Below, one piece after another: positions 25,492 to 34,337 of a stretch of 64,000 nt of DNA (position 1 is its first letter; every line of letters starts with the position of its first letter). The translations under genes and the position numbers were made by a program. The notes under the pieces are model-generated. The model saw only the letters and a program-made list of their open reading frames with translations. It was not told the origin of the DNA and ran no database searches. The stretch covers positions 124,001 through 188,000 of the forward strand of contig NZ_FRAB01000011.1 of the NCBI RefSeq assembly GCF_900142195.1, written 5' to 3'. This DNA is from Paraburkholderia terricola. Lineage in GTDB: Bacteria; Pseudomonadota; Gammaproteobacteria; Burkholderiales; Burkholderiaceae.

Positions 25492-27732
25492 ATGGTTCAG
25501 CCGATTCGATCACCGCAACGACCTCACGAAGTGCCGGAGCAAGAAGCCGCGACGAGCGGAGCACAACCCGGCGCGCGGCAGCCCACGCCACGGGGACGCG
25601 GCTTGCGCGCCGGCGCAAACCCGCTCATCGCCGGCTTGCCGGCGCGTGCGCCGGCGGCTGAAGGCGCGTCGTCATCGTCCTCGATCGACGCGACGCCCCT
25701 CGCGCAGCAAGCGCCGGAGCCTGCGAGCCGTGCGACCGTGCTCGCGGCGAGGCAACGCGATATCGACGCGGTGCTGGCACTCGCCAACGAAATCCGCGAA
25801 GCCGAGGCTCAATTGCTCGCTTTGAAGGCGCCGCCTCAGGCCGATGCGGCCGATGCGCCCGATGCGCCCGAGATGTCGCAAGCCGACGTGCAGCAGGCCA
25901 TCACGCGGCTCGAAGCCCGCCGCGACATTGCGCGGCGCACGGTCGACACGCTCGGCAAACAGTGCGAACACGCGCGTGCGGCCGTCGAAAAACTGAACGC
26001 GTCACTCGAGGAAAAGTCGAGCCGCCTCGAACAATTGCATGAAGCCCGTACCGCCGACGCGCCCACCGCACCTCGTCCGTCGCCAGTCGCCACGAGCCGC
26101 GCCGAGCTGCGCGCCGCGCACGAGCAACGCATCGCCGCATTGGGACAACAGGCCCAACTCCTGAAGAGCAGCCGCGGCAAGGCGGCGCATGAAGTGCAAG
26201 CCGTCGCGAGCCGCGACGCGCTGCGCGCATTGGCGGACGTCGGCGCCTTCGAAATGATCGATACCGTGAGTCCCGAACTTGCGGGCAAGGTCACCGAATG
26301 GCTGCACGCTCTGCAGCCCGCGCAAGGCCGAAGGTCGCGCCGTCCGGTGGATCTCGAGCGCCAGTTCGAGGAGTCTTTCGCCACCGCGCTCGATCGCATC
26401 GCGCAAAGCGGTGCTGCGCAACCGCAAGTCGACGCGGAACAAGCGTTGCAGGCGTTCATGGCGCTCGTGTTGCATCCGCGGCTCAAGCCGTTGTATCCCG
26501 TCGTCGAGGCTTTACTGGTGGAGGACTTCGCCCGTTGCTTGCGCGTGGCGACGGTTGCGCGGCGGCAAGGCAAGACAATGGACTACATGAATGGGTTTCG
26601 CCGCTGGCTGGGCGTGACACCCGCGCAAATCGCGACACGCGAGGTACTTCGCTCGTTCAGGAACGCGCAGCAGAACCTCCAGGCCGCGGTGCAACGTCAA
26701 TCGCCCGGCGTGACGTTCGGTGAGTTGCGCCTGATCGGTCCGGACATCGCGCTCGCGGCGGAGCAGGTCGAGAGAGTGACCGCCGCGCTCACCGCGAATC
26801 GCCCGGCGTTTCAGGCCATGATCGAGGCGGTGGAGAAACGCTTCGCCGGGATCATCGACATCGACGACATTGAAGCGCTGGGCCAGCGCGTGGCGCCCCG
26901 GCTCGACGCCTACTACAAAGACAAGATCAACGAAGTGAACGCCGAGCGCAACAGGCTCACGCGCGAAGGCGCGCCGAAGCCGAAGACAGATGAGCTCGAT
27001 ACGGTTGGAGCAGGTCCGAGCCGTGTCGATATCGATCAGTTGGAAATCCGCATCGGGCGTCTGCAAGGCGAAATACTTCAATACGCGGAGCAGCACAAGA
27101 AAGAGTTCGAGCATTACGCAAAGCTCAGCGCACGCCATATGACCGTATCCGATGAAGTGGAGGATATCGGTCAGCAACTGTCGGCTCACCACCAGACACT
27201 GAAGCATCTGCGCGAAGGAAGCAAGACACAAATACGCGAGCGCGCTGCCCGGAGCAATCAGAGCGAACAGCTCGAAAACCGCATCGGTCGACTCTGGGAC
27301 AAAGCCACACGCGAGCCGGCGCTATTGCAGGTGATCTCACGCGGCGCGCTTGAACGCGTGGTCAAGGTGCACGTCGGGCAGACAACCGAACAGATGCACA
27401 CGCGGATGAACAAGGTGATGCGCACGGGCACCTTCGTTTCACGCGCCGGGGTGCTGCGTGTCATTGCCGAAGTCGCGCGTCACGAGATCGAACAGCCCCG
27501 CTCGGCGCTGCTTGCGCAAGACCGTGGAGCCTTCGAGCAGATTGCGCAAGGCTATCCGGGCGGGCGCATCGACGCGCTGTGCCATCACGGCCGAACCATC
27601 GGCCACGGCGTGCGCAACAGCACGCGCGGCGTCGAGGAATCGCGCACCGGCACGAGCCAGTACGCACTCGAATGGGTGCGCGGCCAAGGCGCGCGTATCA
27701 GCCATTTGCATCCGTGGATATCGCCGTACTGA
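25492..27732 (+). CDS. candidate type III effector, large coiled-coil protein
   Basis: A 746-residue protein of no recognised family. The first ~80 residues are rich in Pro, Ser, Ala and Gly and look disordered, as in many type III secretion signals, with no Sec or Tat signal. Heptad-like helical stretches follow (about 80-240 and 515-620), with a globular middle (about 280-480). The C-terminal 100 residues contain LCHHGRTIGHGVRNS. The start at 25492 has AAAGGA correctly spaced; the ATG six bases earlier overlaps that site. It sits under a hrpII-type box and is convergent with a harpin-like gene. Effector status is inferred from context. Confidence 0.72.
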   Translation: MVQPIRSPQRPHEVPEQEAATSGAQPGARQPTPRGRGLRAGANPLIAGLPARAPAAEGASSSSSIDATPLAQQAPEPASRATVLAARQRDIDAVLALANEIREAEAQLLALKAPPQADAADAPDAPEMSQADVQQAITRLEARRDIARRTVDTLGKQCEHARAAVEKLNASLEEKSSRLEQLHEARTADAPTAPRPSPVATSRAELRAAHEQRIAALGQQAQLLKSSRGKAAHEVQAVASRDALRALADVGAFEMIDTVSPELAGKVTEWLHALQPAQGRRSRRPVDLERQFEESFATALDRIAQSGAAQPQVDAEQALQAFMALVLHPRLKPLYPVVEALLVEDFARCLRVATVARRQGKTMDYMNGFRRWLGVTPAQIATREVLRSFRNAQQNLQAAVQRQSPGVTFGELRLIGPDIALAAEQVERVTAALTANRPAFQAMIEAVEKRFAGIIDIDDIEALGQRVAPRLDAYYKDKINEVNAERNRLTREGAPKPKTDELDTVGAGPSRVDIDQLEIRIGRLQGEILQYAEQHKKEFEHYAKLSARHMTVSDEVEDIGQQLSAHHQTLKHLREGSKTQIRERAARSNQSEQLENRIGRLWDKATREPALLQVISRGALERVVKVHVGQTTEQMHTRMNKVMRTGTFVSRAGVLRVIAEVARHEIEQPRSALLAQDRGAFEQIAQGYPGGRIDALCHHGRTIGHGVRNSTRGVEESRTGTSQYALEWVRGQGARISHLHPWISPY

Positions 27733-27757
27733 CGTGCGCCGTTGTTTTGCGGCGACG

Positions 27758-27790
27758 CCGCGCGGATAAACATTGCGTGTGTCCGCGCGG
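27758..27790. terminator. hairpin between the convergent effector and harpin genes
   Basis: A perfect 9-bp inverted repeat (CCGCGCGGA / TCCGCGCGG, arms 27758-27766 and 27782-27790) with a 15-base loop lies in the 71-bp convergent gap. There is no strong T-run. Confidence 0.45.
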
Positions 27791-27803
27791 CTCTGATCTT
27801 TAC

Positions 27804-29366
27804 TTATGCTCCAAGGTCGATCTTGCCCGCACCCGACTGAGCCAACACGATTGCCGCAACCTCGTTGGTGGGATCGAGATGCGCGATCGATCCTGCTCCC
27901 GGGCCGCTTCCAGTCGGCGAAGACGACAGATTGACGGACCGGCCGTTCACCAGCGAACCCGAATCGGTCAGATGGCCCGAGGCGCCAAAGCGCTTCACGA
28001 GATTTTCCTCATTGACGCCGTTCGTTTCGAACGCATTGTTCTGCGACGTGATCTTCGACTCGACACCGACGCCCAGGTTGTACTGGAAGCGATTCGCTTG
28101 CGATGAGCTGTCCTGGTAGAGATTGTTGGCGACCTCGACGTTGCCGAAGCGCACGCGGGGATCGCGCTGCGATACGCCGGCGAACAGGTTGTGATCGATG
28201 GTGACGTTGAGTTTGCCGCGGTCGCTCGTCATGCCGTCGCTCGATCCGATCAGGATTGATTTGTTATGGCTCTGGAACTGGTTGTAGGAGACCGTTGCAT
28301 AGTTCGCGCCGTCCGTAAAATCCAGTTGATCTCCGCTGATGGCGCCCGATGGCGTCGCGCCGTCCTTGAACGTGTTGTGGTCGACCCACAGGTTCTGCGT
28401 GCCCTTCGCCTCGATGCTGTAAACGCGCCCATGCGGATTGCCTTCAGCGTCCTTGCCGGGGAAGAAATCGAATGGCGAGGTCATCGCCAGATTGCGCACG
28501 ATGATGTTGTGCTGATTGCTCAGATTGAATCCGCCGCCGCTGATGCCCGCGTTGGCGCCCAGGCCGATGATCGTGGTGTTGGAGCCCACGTTCAGCATGT
28601 CGTGCGCCAATTGCGCTTTCTCGTTCGCGAAATCGCCCTTAGCCAATTCCTTGCCGTTGCTGTCGACGTTCAGATCGATGTTGCCTTTGATCTGGATGAT
28701 CTTGGGAGTGGCGTTGGAGCCGTTCGTCGCATTGTTTCCACCGAGCGCGGCAAGCAGTTGCTCACGCGTCGACACCGTGTACACGTGCGCCGCATCGGCC
28801 TTCGACCCGCCCGTGACGCCACCGTTCTGTGCGCCCCAGCCGTGCCCCGCCGCCAGGGTTTCGCGCGAATGATCGCCCGAGCTTGCCGCCGTGGAGGACG
28901 GCGTGGCTTGCGGCCCGGAAGCCACGTATTGCGGCGCGGCGGTGCTGGTCGTGGGAGTGGCGGACACTCGCCGGTCGTTCGCGCCCGAGTTCTTGTTGCC
29001 GTGCGCGTTGTCGGTTGGTGAGGCTGACGATTTGCTCGAATGGGTGTTCGGATCATTCGCGGCGCCGTTATTCGCGGACGTCCGATTGCCGTTGTCGCCC
29101 GAGCTTGCGTCGTCCTGATTGGCATCGCGAGCATATTTGTGTTCGTGGTGCGATGCGTGCGAATGATGCCCCTTGCTTCCGCCTCCATTGGATTCGCCCG
29201 ACTGGCTGCCACCATTCTGATTCGATGCCAATTGCTGGAGAAGGCGCAAAATTTTCTGGAGGATCGCTTCGATCCCCTGGTTACCGGCGCCGCCGGATCT
29301 CGAAGCACTGGAATGCCAGTTCTCCGATGTGGGGACGACCTTGGTCGGACTGATTTGCAGACTCAT
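27804..29366 (-). CDS. harpin-like protein with pectate lyase domain (HrpW/PopW type)
   Basis: A 520-residue protein with no Sec signal and no cysteine. Residues about 1-190 are rich in Gly, Ser, Asn and His and include an amphipathic helix (GIEAILQKILRLLQQLASNQ, about 31-50), as in harpins. Residues about 195-520 are a polysaccharide lyase family 1 domain, with WVDHNTF, SGDQLDFTDGANYATVSYNQF and GVSQRDPRVRFG. HrpW and PopW have this same arrangement and leave by the type III route to act on plant cell walls. GAGG is well spaced for the ATG at 29366. A hrpII-type box lies upstream. Confidence 0.85.
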   Translation of the reverse strand: MSLQISPTKVVPTSENWHSSASRSGGAGNQGIEAILQKILRLLQQLASNQNGGSQSGESNGGGSKGHHSHASHHEHKYARDANQDDASSGDNGNRTSANNGAANDPNTHSSKSSASPTDNAHGNKNSGANDRRVSATPTTSTAAPQYVASGPQATPSSTAASSGDHSRETLAAGHGWGAQNGGVTGGSKADAAHVYTVSTREQLLAALGGNNATNGSNATPKIIQIKGNIDLNVDSNGKELAKGDFANEKAQLAHDMLNVGSNTTIIGLGANAGISGGGFNLSNQHNIIVRNLAMTSPFDFFPGKDAEGNPHGRVYSIEAKGTQNLWVDHNTFKDGATPSGAISGDQLDFTDGANYATVSYNQFQSHNKSILIGSSDGMTSDRGKLNVTIDHNLFAGVSQRDPRVRFGNVEVANNLYQDSSSQANRFQYNLGVGVESKITSQNNAFETNGVNEENLVKRFGASGHLTDSGSLVNGRSVNLSSSPTGSGPGAGSIAHLDPTNEVAAIVLAQSGAGKIDLGA

Positions 29367-29482
29367 CATTCACCTCGTTAGGCAGCAGTTGGGATTCGGG
29401 ACCCTTACTCTGCCTCGAGTGTCGGTAGCGTCGGGGTTCCGCCGGGGCTGAGCGGACGCCCAGCCTTTTTCGTCTGATGATG

Positions 29483-29544
29483 ACAATGACGGACGGGTCT
29501 TTCCTTTTCCGCTCGCGCGACGAAGAGTTGGCGAAGGTAGCGAA
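29483..29544 (-). promoter_or_regulatory. hrpII-type box before the harpin/pectate-lyase gene
   Basis: On the minus strand, TTCG-N16-TTCG spans 29544-29521. A -10-like CATTGT (YANNNT, 29488-29483) follows 32 bp after it, which fits the hrpII consensus spacing. The gene starts 155 bp below the box. Confidence 0.7.
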
Positions 29545-29576
29545 ACGCTACGCCGGCACCGCCGCGCGAAGCCTGA

Positions 29577-30704
29577 TCAGAAGCGTGTCCGAACCCCCGT
29601 GGTCAACTCAACCTGGTTCGACGCGCCGAACGTGCCGCCGACCGTATAGCCGCCATGCAGCCTCATATAGTCGCCGGCCAGGTACACCTCCGTGCGCCTG
29701 GACAGATGATAGAACGCGGACCAGTACAGCGTTTCCTTGTAACCGTTATGCAAGCCCGAACTCGGGTCGAAGGCGCCGATGTTCGCGTTCGGAATATCGC
29801 CGTCGGCGTTGTACGCGGCGTTTTTCACGCGCATCTGCTGATAGCCAAGCTCGTAATCGAGCGGCCCCTTCGGCGACAGCTTGAGCGACGCGGTCCATGC
29901 GTTGTCCTGGCGCTGACCCAGCGCGGCCTGATTGCCGAGATAGCGGAAGTAGCCGGCATTGGCGCGCAGAATACCGAACGTGTAGTTGCCGCCCACCGAA
30001 AACGACTGATTCGTTATGCCGGCACGGTTCACGTGACTGTAGAAGCCCGATACGTTGAACGGGCCGCCGTTGTAACCCAGCGCCGCCTGATAGTTGGAAT
30101 TCGCGCCGAAGCTGGTCGAATTGCCGAACGCGTAACCGGCGCTCGCAAAAATGCCATTGCCGAAGAGCTTTTTCCACGCCACGCCGTTGTTATAGCGCGT
30201 GCCAGTCGCGCTGGCCGCGTAGAAAATCATCTGCTTGAAGTTGTTGGCGTTCGTCCAGCCGCCCTCTTCCGTCGTCAACTGCGCGCTGCCGTACGGGTCG
30301 CCATAGATCGCGGCTGCGTCGCGCGCGATGCTATTCTGGAAGCCTGCCGTAATCTTGCCGAGCGTGTCGTTTTCAATGCCGACCCATGCGTCGCGATCGA
30401 AAATCTGGCCGGGGTCTTCCATTTCGCCATTGGCCACGACGTATTCGCTTTCCAGACGGAAGACGATCCTGGTGCCGCCGCCGATATCCTCCGCGCCCTT
30501 GAGGCCCCAACGGCTGCCGCTGAACCACGGTTCGCCGCCGATCCCCATGCCGATGACATGATTGCCGTTCGCGTCCGCATGCGACTGGTAAGTCGGCACG
30601 CTCAGGTCCATCAGACCATAGAGCTGGACGCTCGATTGAGCGTACGCGCCGCTCGCCCCGAATACGGTGGCCGCGACAGCCAGCGTGAAGTATGTTTTCC
30701 TCAA
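29577..30704 (-). CDS. Gram-negative outer-membrane porin
   Basis: A 375-residue trimeric-type porin of the Burkholderia/Neisseria group. The signal peptide ends in GAYAQ and the barrel starts SSVQLYGLMDLSV. It has the family segments SRWGLKGAEDIGGGTRIVFRLES and a C-terminal Phe (TGVRTRF) for barrel assembly. It allows diffusion of small solutes. It stands alone, 200 bp from the harpin gene. Confidence 0.92.
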   Translation of the reverse strand: MRKTYFTLAVAATVFGASGAYAQSSVQLYGLMDLSVPTYQSHADANGNHVIGMGIGGEPWFSGSRWGLKGAEDIGGGTRIVFRLESEYVVANGEMEDPGQIFDRDAWVGIENDTLGKITAGFQNSIARDAAAIYGDPYGSAQLTTEEGGWTNANNFKQMIFYAASATGTRYNNGVAWKKLFGNGIFASAGYAFGNSTSFGANSNYQAALGYNGGPFNVSGFYSHVNRAGITNQSFSVGGNYTFGILRANAGYFRYLGNQAALGQRQDNAWTASLKLSPKGPLDYELGYQQMRVKNAAYNADGDIPNANIGAFDPSSGLHNGYKETLYWSAFYHLSRRTEVYLAGDYMRLHGGYTVGGTFGASNQVELTTGVRTRF

Positions 30705-31136
30705 GTCCGTCTCCTCGAATTGCTACGTTGAAAGCCTGCTCTTTTTATTCAGGCCTCTGCGTGTGGCCGCTCCGCTGATAGTCGGCTCGGCATCGCAGTG
30801 CGCAATCCTAAATAGGCCAACCCTTCACCCGCCTTTCCCGCGCCGTTTGTATCGCTCGGTGATTTCACTGATAGACGTGACAAGGCTCTGGTTGCGTCGC
30901 AACGACAGCATTAATTCCAATTACTAAATGAAAGAAACCGCGTCATGGAAATCCCGTACGAAAAGCGTTGCCATGCGAAAGCATCGAGAAGGGTTCGGCC
31001 TCATAGAATCGCGCCATGGACGCGAGGCATGCGATCTTCAGCGATCAAGGTCGAGAAATGAAACGGAGATTTGGATTGACGCTGAGCTTGCGCGCGCGAT
31101 CGACTCGGGCGGCATGGCGCCATTGAGGACATCGCG
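30705..31136. other. 432-bp intergenic stretch
   Basis: No convincing gene or RNA was found. The part before the response regulator is relatively AT-rich (30905-30935), which suits a promoter. A lone TTTGTATC at 30846 lacks the 70-bp partner seen in the GATAC-type promoters. Confidence 0.4.
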
Positions 31137-31808
31137 ATGAAACTATTGCTCGTGGAAGATAACGCCGAACTCGCACATTGGATCGTCAAACTGTTGCGTG
31201 CGGAGAACTTCGTGATGGACAGCGTGCCCGATGCCGAGCGAGCCGAGGCGATATTGGCCAACCAGAGCTACGACGTCGTGCTGCTCGACATGCGCTTGCC
31301 CGCCATGAGCGGAAAGGACTTGCTCACCCGTTTGCGACGGCGCGGCGATAATGTCCCTGTACTGATGCTGACGGCGCATGGATCGATAGACGACAAGGTC
31401 GACTGCTTTGGAGCCGGTGCGGACGACTATGTCGTCAAGCCGTTCGATGCGCGCGAGCTCGTTGCGCGCATCAAGGCGCTGGTGCGAAGGCAGTGTTCCG
31501 AAAGACACGTGTCGCTCGTTTGCGGCGATTTGCACTATCAATTCAATAGCCGCGAATTCCGTCATAACGACGCACCGCTGCCATTACGCCGCCGGGAACA
31601 TGCGATTCTCGAAACGCTGATGCTGAGACATGGGAAAACCGTATCCAAGGCGACGCTAATGGAGAACGTATTCAGTCTCGACGATGAGCCGAGCGTCGAC
31701 GCAATCGACGTTTATATTCACCGCCTGCGCAAGCATCTGTCCGTTTCGACCGCGCAGATCATGACCTTGCGAGGATTGGGCTATATCTTGCGAACGCGCG
31801 ATGCCTGA
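31137..31808 (+). CDS. OmpR-family response regulator (TctD/QseB-like), orphan
   Basis: A 223-residue regulator. The receiver domain has Glu7-Asp8, phospho-acceptor Asp51 (VVLLDMRLPAMSG), the switch Thr in LTAHG and Lys in VVKPFDA. The C-terminal winged helix carries LRRREHAILETLM and the usual ending VDAIDVYIHRLRKHL...RGLGYIL. No kinase gene follows; the orphan kinase at 24020 is the nearest candidate partner. OmpR-type proteins bind tandem direct repeats of about 10 bp, as in the distal boxes of the GATAC-type promoters, so it is one candidate for their regulator. Confidence 0.9.
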   Translation: MKLLLVEDNAELAHWIVKLLRAENFVMDSVPDAERAEAILANQSYDVVLLDMRLPAMSGKDLLTRLRRRGDNVPVLMLTAHGSIDDKVDCFGAGADDYVVKPFDARELVARIKALVRRQCSERHVSLVCGDLHYQFNSREFRHNDAPLPLRRREHAILETLMLRHGKTVSKATLMENVFSLDDEPSVDAIDVYIHRLRKHLSVSTAQIMTLRGLGYILRTRDA

Positions 31809-32407
31809 TCAGCAGGCCACGGTCGCGGCCATCGGCGCATAAGTGCCGTAATAGACGGCGTGATCGGCGTCCGGGGTATAGAAGACCCGGCATGCCGCAC
31901 TGGCCGCGACGGGCTTCACACCGTCCTTTTTCATTTCGAAGTCGACGAAAAACTCGTCGTCCCAGACGCCCAGTTCTAGTGGCGTGCGCGTCGTGTCCAC
32001 AGGCTGCGCAAGCATCATCCTGAACGTATACACGAGCTTGCCGTCGCGCATCGCAATGCTGAAGCGTTGCGGCTCGCCAAGCGCAACCGGCGTCCTTGCA
32101 CATAGGCATGCGTGAAATAGCCAACGTTCTTGAGCGACTGGAATGCCGAAGCACGCAGCGATTCGATGTCCTTCGCCGACAGCACACCGTTCTTCGGATA
32201 GCGGGAGAGGTCGATCGGCAGCAGCGCCTGGAAGCCGTTCGTAAACATCCACTCCACGTCGATCGCGGTCACGGAACCGCGGTTCATCTGCAGGTTCAGC
32301 GCGTACAGCACCCAGACGTGAGGATGCGCTTCTGCCTCGACCGGGCCCAACATCATCGCCGACGCAGTCAAGATAGCCAGCACGATCGACGGTAGCAGTT
32401 TCCGCAA
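31809..32407 (-). pseudogene. frameshifted DUF1007 family gene
   Basis: The N-terminal part (from 32407: signal peptide, then EAHPHVWVLYALNLQMNRG) and the C-terminal part (ALGEPQRFSIAMRDGKLVYTF to the stop at 31809) lie in different frames. They join near 32095 in the sense of a one-base loss after YVQG. Together they match the intact DUF1007 protein at 33588-34220 along its length (HPHVW, KLVYTF and WDDEFFVDF versus HPHVW, RIVYTF and WDETFFVDF). It is either a real pseudogene or a sequencing error at a short G run. Confidence 0.75.
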
Positions 32408-32469
32408 GAATTACTCCGCTTAGAGGTCCGGGATTTTACCGGGGAGTGCGCTGCAAGCGCTGCGGATTT

Positions 32470-33594
32470 TCAGGCGAGCGCAGCCAGTTGTAAGCCGGAC
32501 AGCAACGCGAACACCTGCCATGCAGCGAACAGCGTGATGATCAGTGCGCCCGCGAGCGCGAAGCGCGTGCGGATCGTTTCCAGTACCTGCCTGCGAGCAA
32601 GGCTACGGTTCGACACCGCCCGGTTGATGCCGAGGCTTGCCAGGCCCACGGCCAATACCGTTAGCGAAACCCCTGCGGCCATGGCGAGCGCCGACAACAC
32701 GCCCACCATGAAAATGCCGTTGGCGAGCGCCGCAATGAGTACAAAGATCGCGCCGACACAGGGCCGCACGCCCACCGCCAGTCCCGTCATGACAATCTGC
32801 CGCGCGATCCAGACGTTGCCCGCGTTTTCGTTGACATTCGTCCAGGCTTGCGCGCGCCGGCTCGTCAGCGAACTTGCACCAAGGTAACGGCCGTGCTGAA
32901 GGTTGCTATCGTCGCGCCTGGTTGCAAACAGGCCCGCGCGACGTTTGGGGATCAGCGTGATGCGCCGCTCGTCGCAGCAGTCGCGACGCGTGACGATTGA
33001 CCAGACAGTGATAAGGCCGACGCAAAGCAGCGAGACATAGCTGACGAGATCCAGCGCCGCCGCTCGCGTCAGCACGCCGCCCACGCCCTCGCGCGCGAGC
33101 CACGCCGCACCGCCGACCAGACAAATCGCGGAGATCGCCTGCACGCAGGCGCTCCATACGCTTAGCGCGATGGCATGCCCAACGCGAGCGCGATGCGACA
33201 TCAGATACGCGCTCACGACTATCTTCCCATGCCCCGGTCCGAGCGCATGCAGGACGCCGTAGCCGAACGACAGCAGCATGAGGGTCCACGCGGCCAGCAT
33301 GCTCGCGCCGTTGCGCTGCTCGACGAGTTGTTCCTGAAGCTGGGCGTTCAGGCGGCCTTGCAGCGCGACACTTGCCGCAATCGCGCGTCGCACGGGCTCC
33401 GGCATCGCGACAGGCTGCTCAGCGCCTCTGTGCGACATCGGCGCCGGTACATTGGCGGCGCCTGGCGCCCCTGACGATGTCCTGCCAAATACATCGACTG
33501 TCTCAGCACTCGCGGTCTGCACGACCGTGATCATGAGGAACATGAGCGCGAACGCACCACGGCGAATACCGCGGCGCCCGTCAGGGATCAGCAT
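32470..33594 (-). CDS. nickel/cobalt exporter-type permease (NicO/RcnA family)
   Basis: A 374-residue membrane protein with an N-terminal signal-like segment and about six to seven membrane helices. The family motif LHALGPGHGKIVVSAYLM is present, and a second conserved segment is GLAVGVRPCVGAIFVLIAAL. A charged, Cys-containing loop (RRDCCDERR) separates the halves and may bind metal. The start at 33594 overlaps the DUF1007 gene by 7 bp and has GAGG upstream. Such permeases move Ni2+ or Co2+; flanking DUF1007 genes are usual. Confidence 0.85.
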   Translation of the reverse strand: MLIPDGRRGIRRGAFALMFLMITVVQTASAETVDVFGRTSSGAPGAANVPAPMSHRGAEQPVAMPEPVRRAIAASVALQGRLNAQLQEQLVEQRNGASMLAAWTLMLLSFGYGVLHALGPGHGKIVVSAYLMSHRARVGHAIALSVWSACVQAISAICLVGGAAWLAREGVGGVLTRAAALDLVSYVSLLCVGLITVWSIVTRRDCCDERRITLIPKRRAGLFATRRDDSNLQHGRYLGASSLTSRRAQAWTNVNENAGNVWIARQIVMTGLAVGVRPCVGAIFVLIAALANGIFMVGVLSALAMAAGVSLTVLAVGLASLGINRAVSNRSLARRQVLETIRTRFALAGALIITLFAAWQVFALLSGLQLAALA

Positions 33595-34220
33595 GAAAGC
33601 CTCGTGGAAAGCGGAGAAATCGCGCCGCCGAATAGCGTGTGAACCTTGTCTTCGAACGGTTGCGCGGTGCAGTTCTTTTGCGCTGTCGCATCGAAGACGA
33701 CGGGCGCCCCGTTTCTGGACGGCGCCTGAAAATCGACGAAGAAAGTTTCGTCCCATGTGCCGAGTTGCACCTGAGCGAACTTCACGTCGACCTTATCCGC
33801 GAGCGGCAACACAAACGTGTAAACAATCCGTCCGCCTTCGATAGAGACGGCGAAGTCGCGGACCTCGCCGAAACGCGCGGCCTTGCCGTCGATAAAGACA
33901 TGCACGAAATAGTCGGCCCCCTTCAGCGAATCAAACGCCTGCTGCCTGAAGATACGGATGTACTTCGGGCCGAGCGGTCCCGATTTCGGCATATCTTTCA
34001 GATCGCCGACGATCGATACCGGAAACCCTTGCGAGAAGGTCCATTTCTCCTGCACGGCGTCCAGTGATGAGCCATTCATCCGCGCGACGCTCTCGTAAGT
34101 GATCCACACATGCGGGTGAGCGGCGAGCGGCGCCGCGGCAGCCGCGCAGCATGCAGCGGCAATCGCATGGATCAAAGGAAGCACTCGCTCACGCAGAGAG
34201 CGGGCAACACGGTTGCGCAT
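33588..34220 (-). CDS. DUF1007 family periplasmic protein
   Basis: A 210-residue secreted protein. The signal peptide ends near PLAAHP, and the mature N-terminus AHPHVWITYESV could bind metal through its histidines. The rest follows the family: KWTFSQGFPVSIVGDL, DSLKGADYFVHVF, RIVYTFVLPL and WDETFFVDF. It is coupled to the NicO-type permease by a 7-bp overlap and probably acts with it as a periplasmic partner. ATG at 34226 is an alternative start two codons earlier. Confidence 0.85.
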   Translation of the reverse strand: MRNRVARSLRERVLPLIHAIAAACCAAAAAPLAAHPHVWITYESVARMNGSSLDAVQEKWTFSQGFPVSIVGDLKDMPKSGPLGPKYIRIFRQQAFDSLKGADYFVHVFIDGKAARFGEVRDFAVSIEGGRIVYTFVLPLADKVDVKFAQVQLGTWDETFFVDFQAPSRNGAPVVFDATAQKNCTAQPFEDKVHTLFGGAISPLSTRLSC

Positions 34221-34337
34221 GAACATCCGTCGGAACGTTATGTGTCGTCGAAGGGATGACGAAGTAATAGCGCGGCACTGTAGCAGCATTTTTCCACTGG
34301 CAGTGCACGCATAGGTAGGGAACCGCGATTTTGATTG

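Noticed and set aside
30846-30865. TTTGTATC before the response regulator as another GATAC-type promoter
   Set aside because: There is no second distal box and no CCAGATAC at +70; a single box is expected by chance.
30928-31140. 70-codon frame ending in ATGA overlap with the response regulator gene
   Set aside because: The overlap looks like coupling, but there is no ribosome site, no domain, and the composition looks random.
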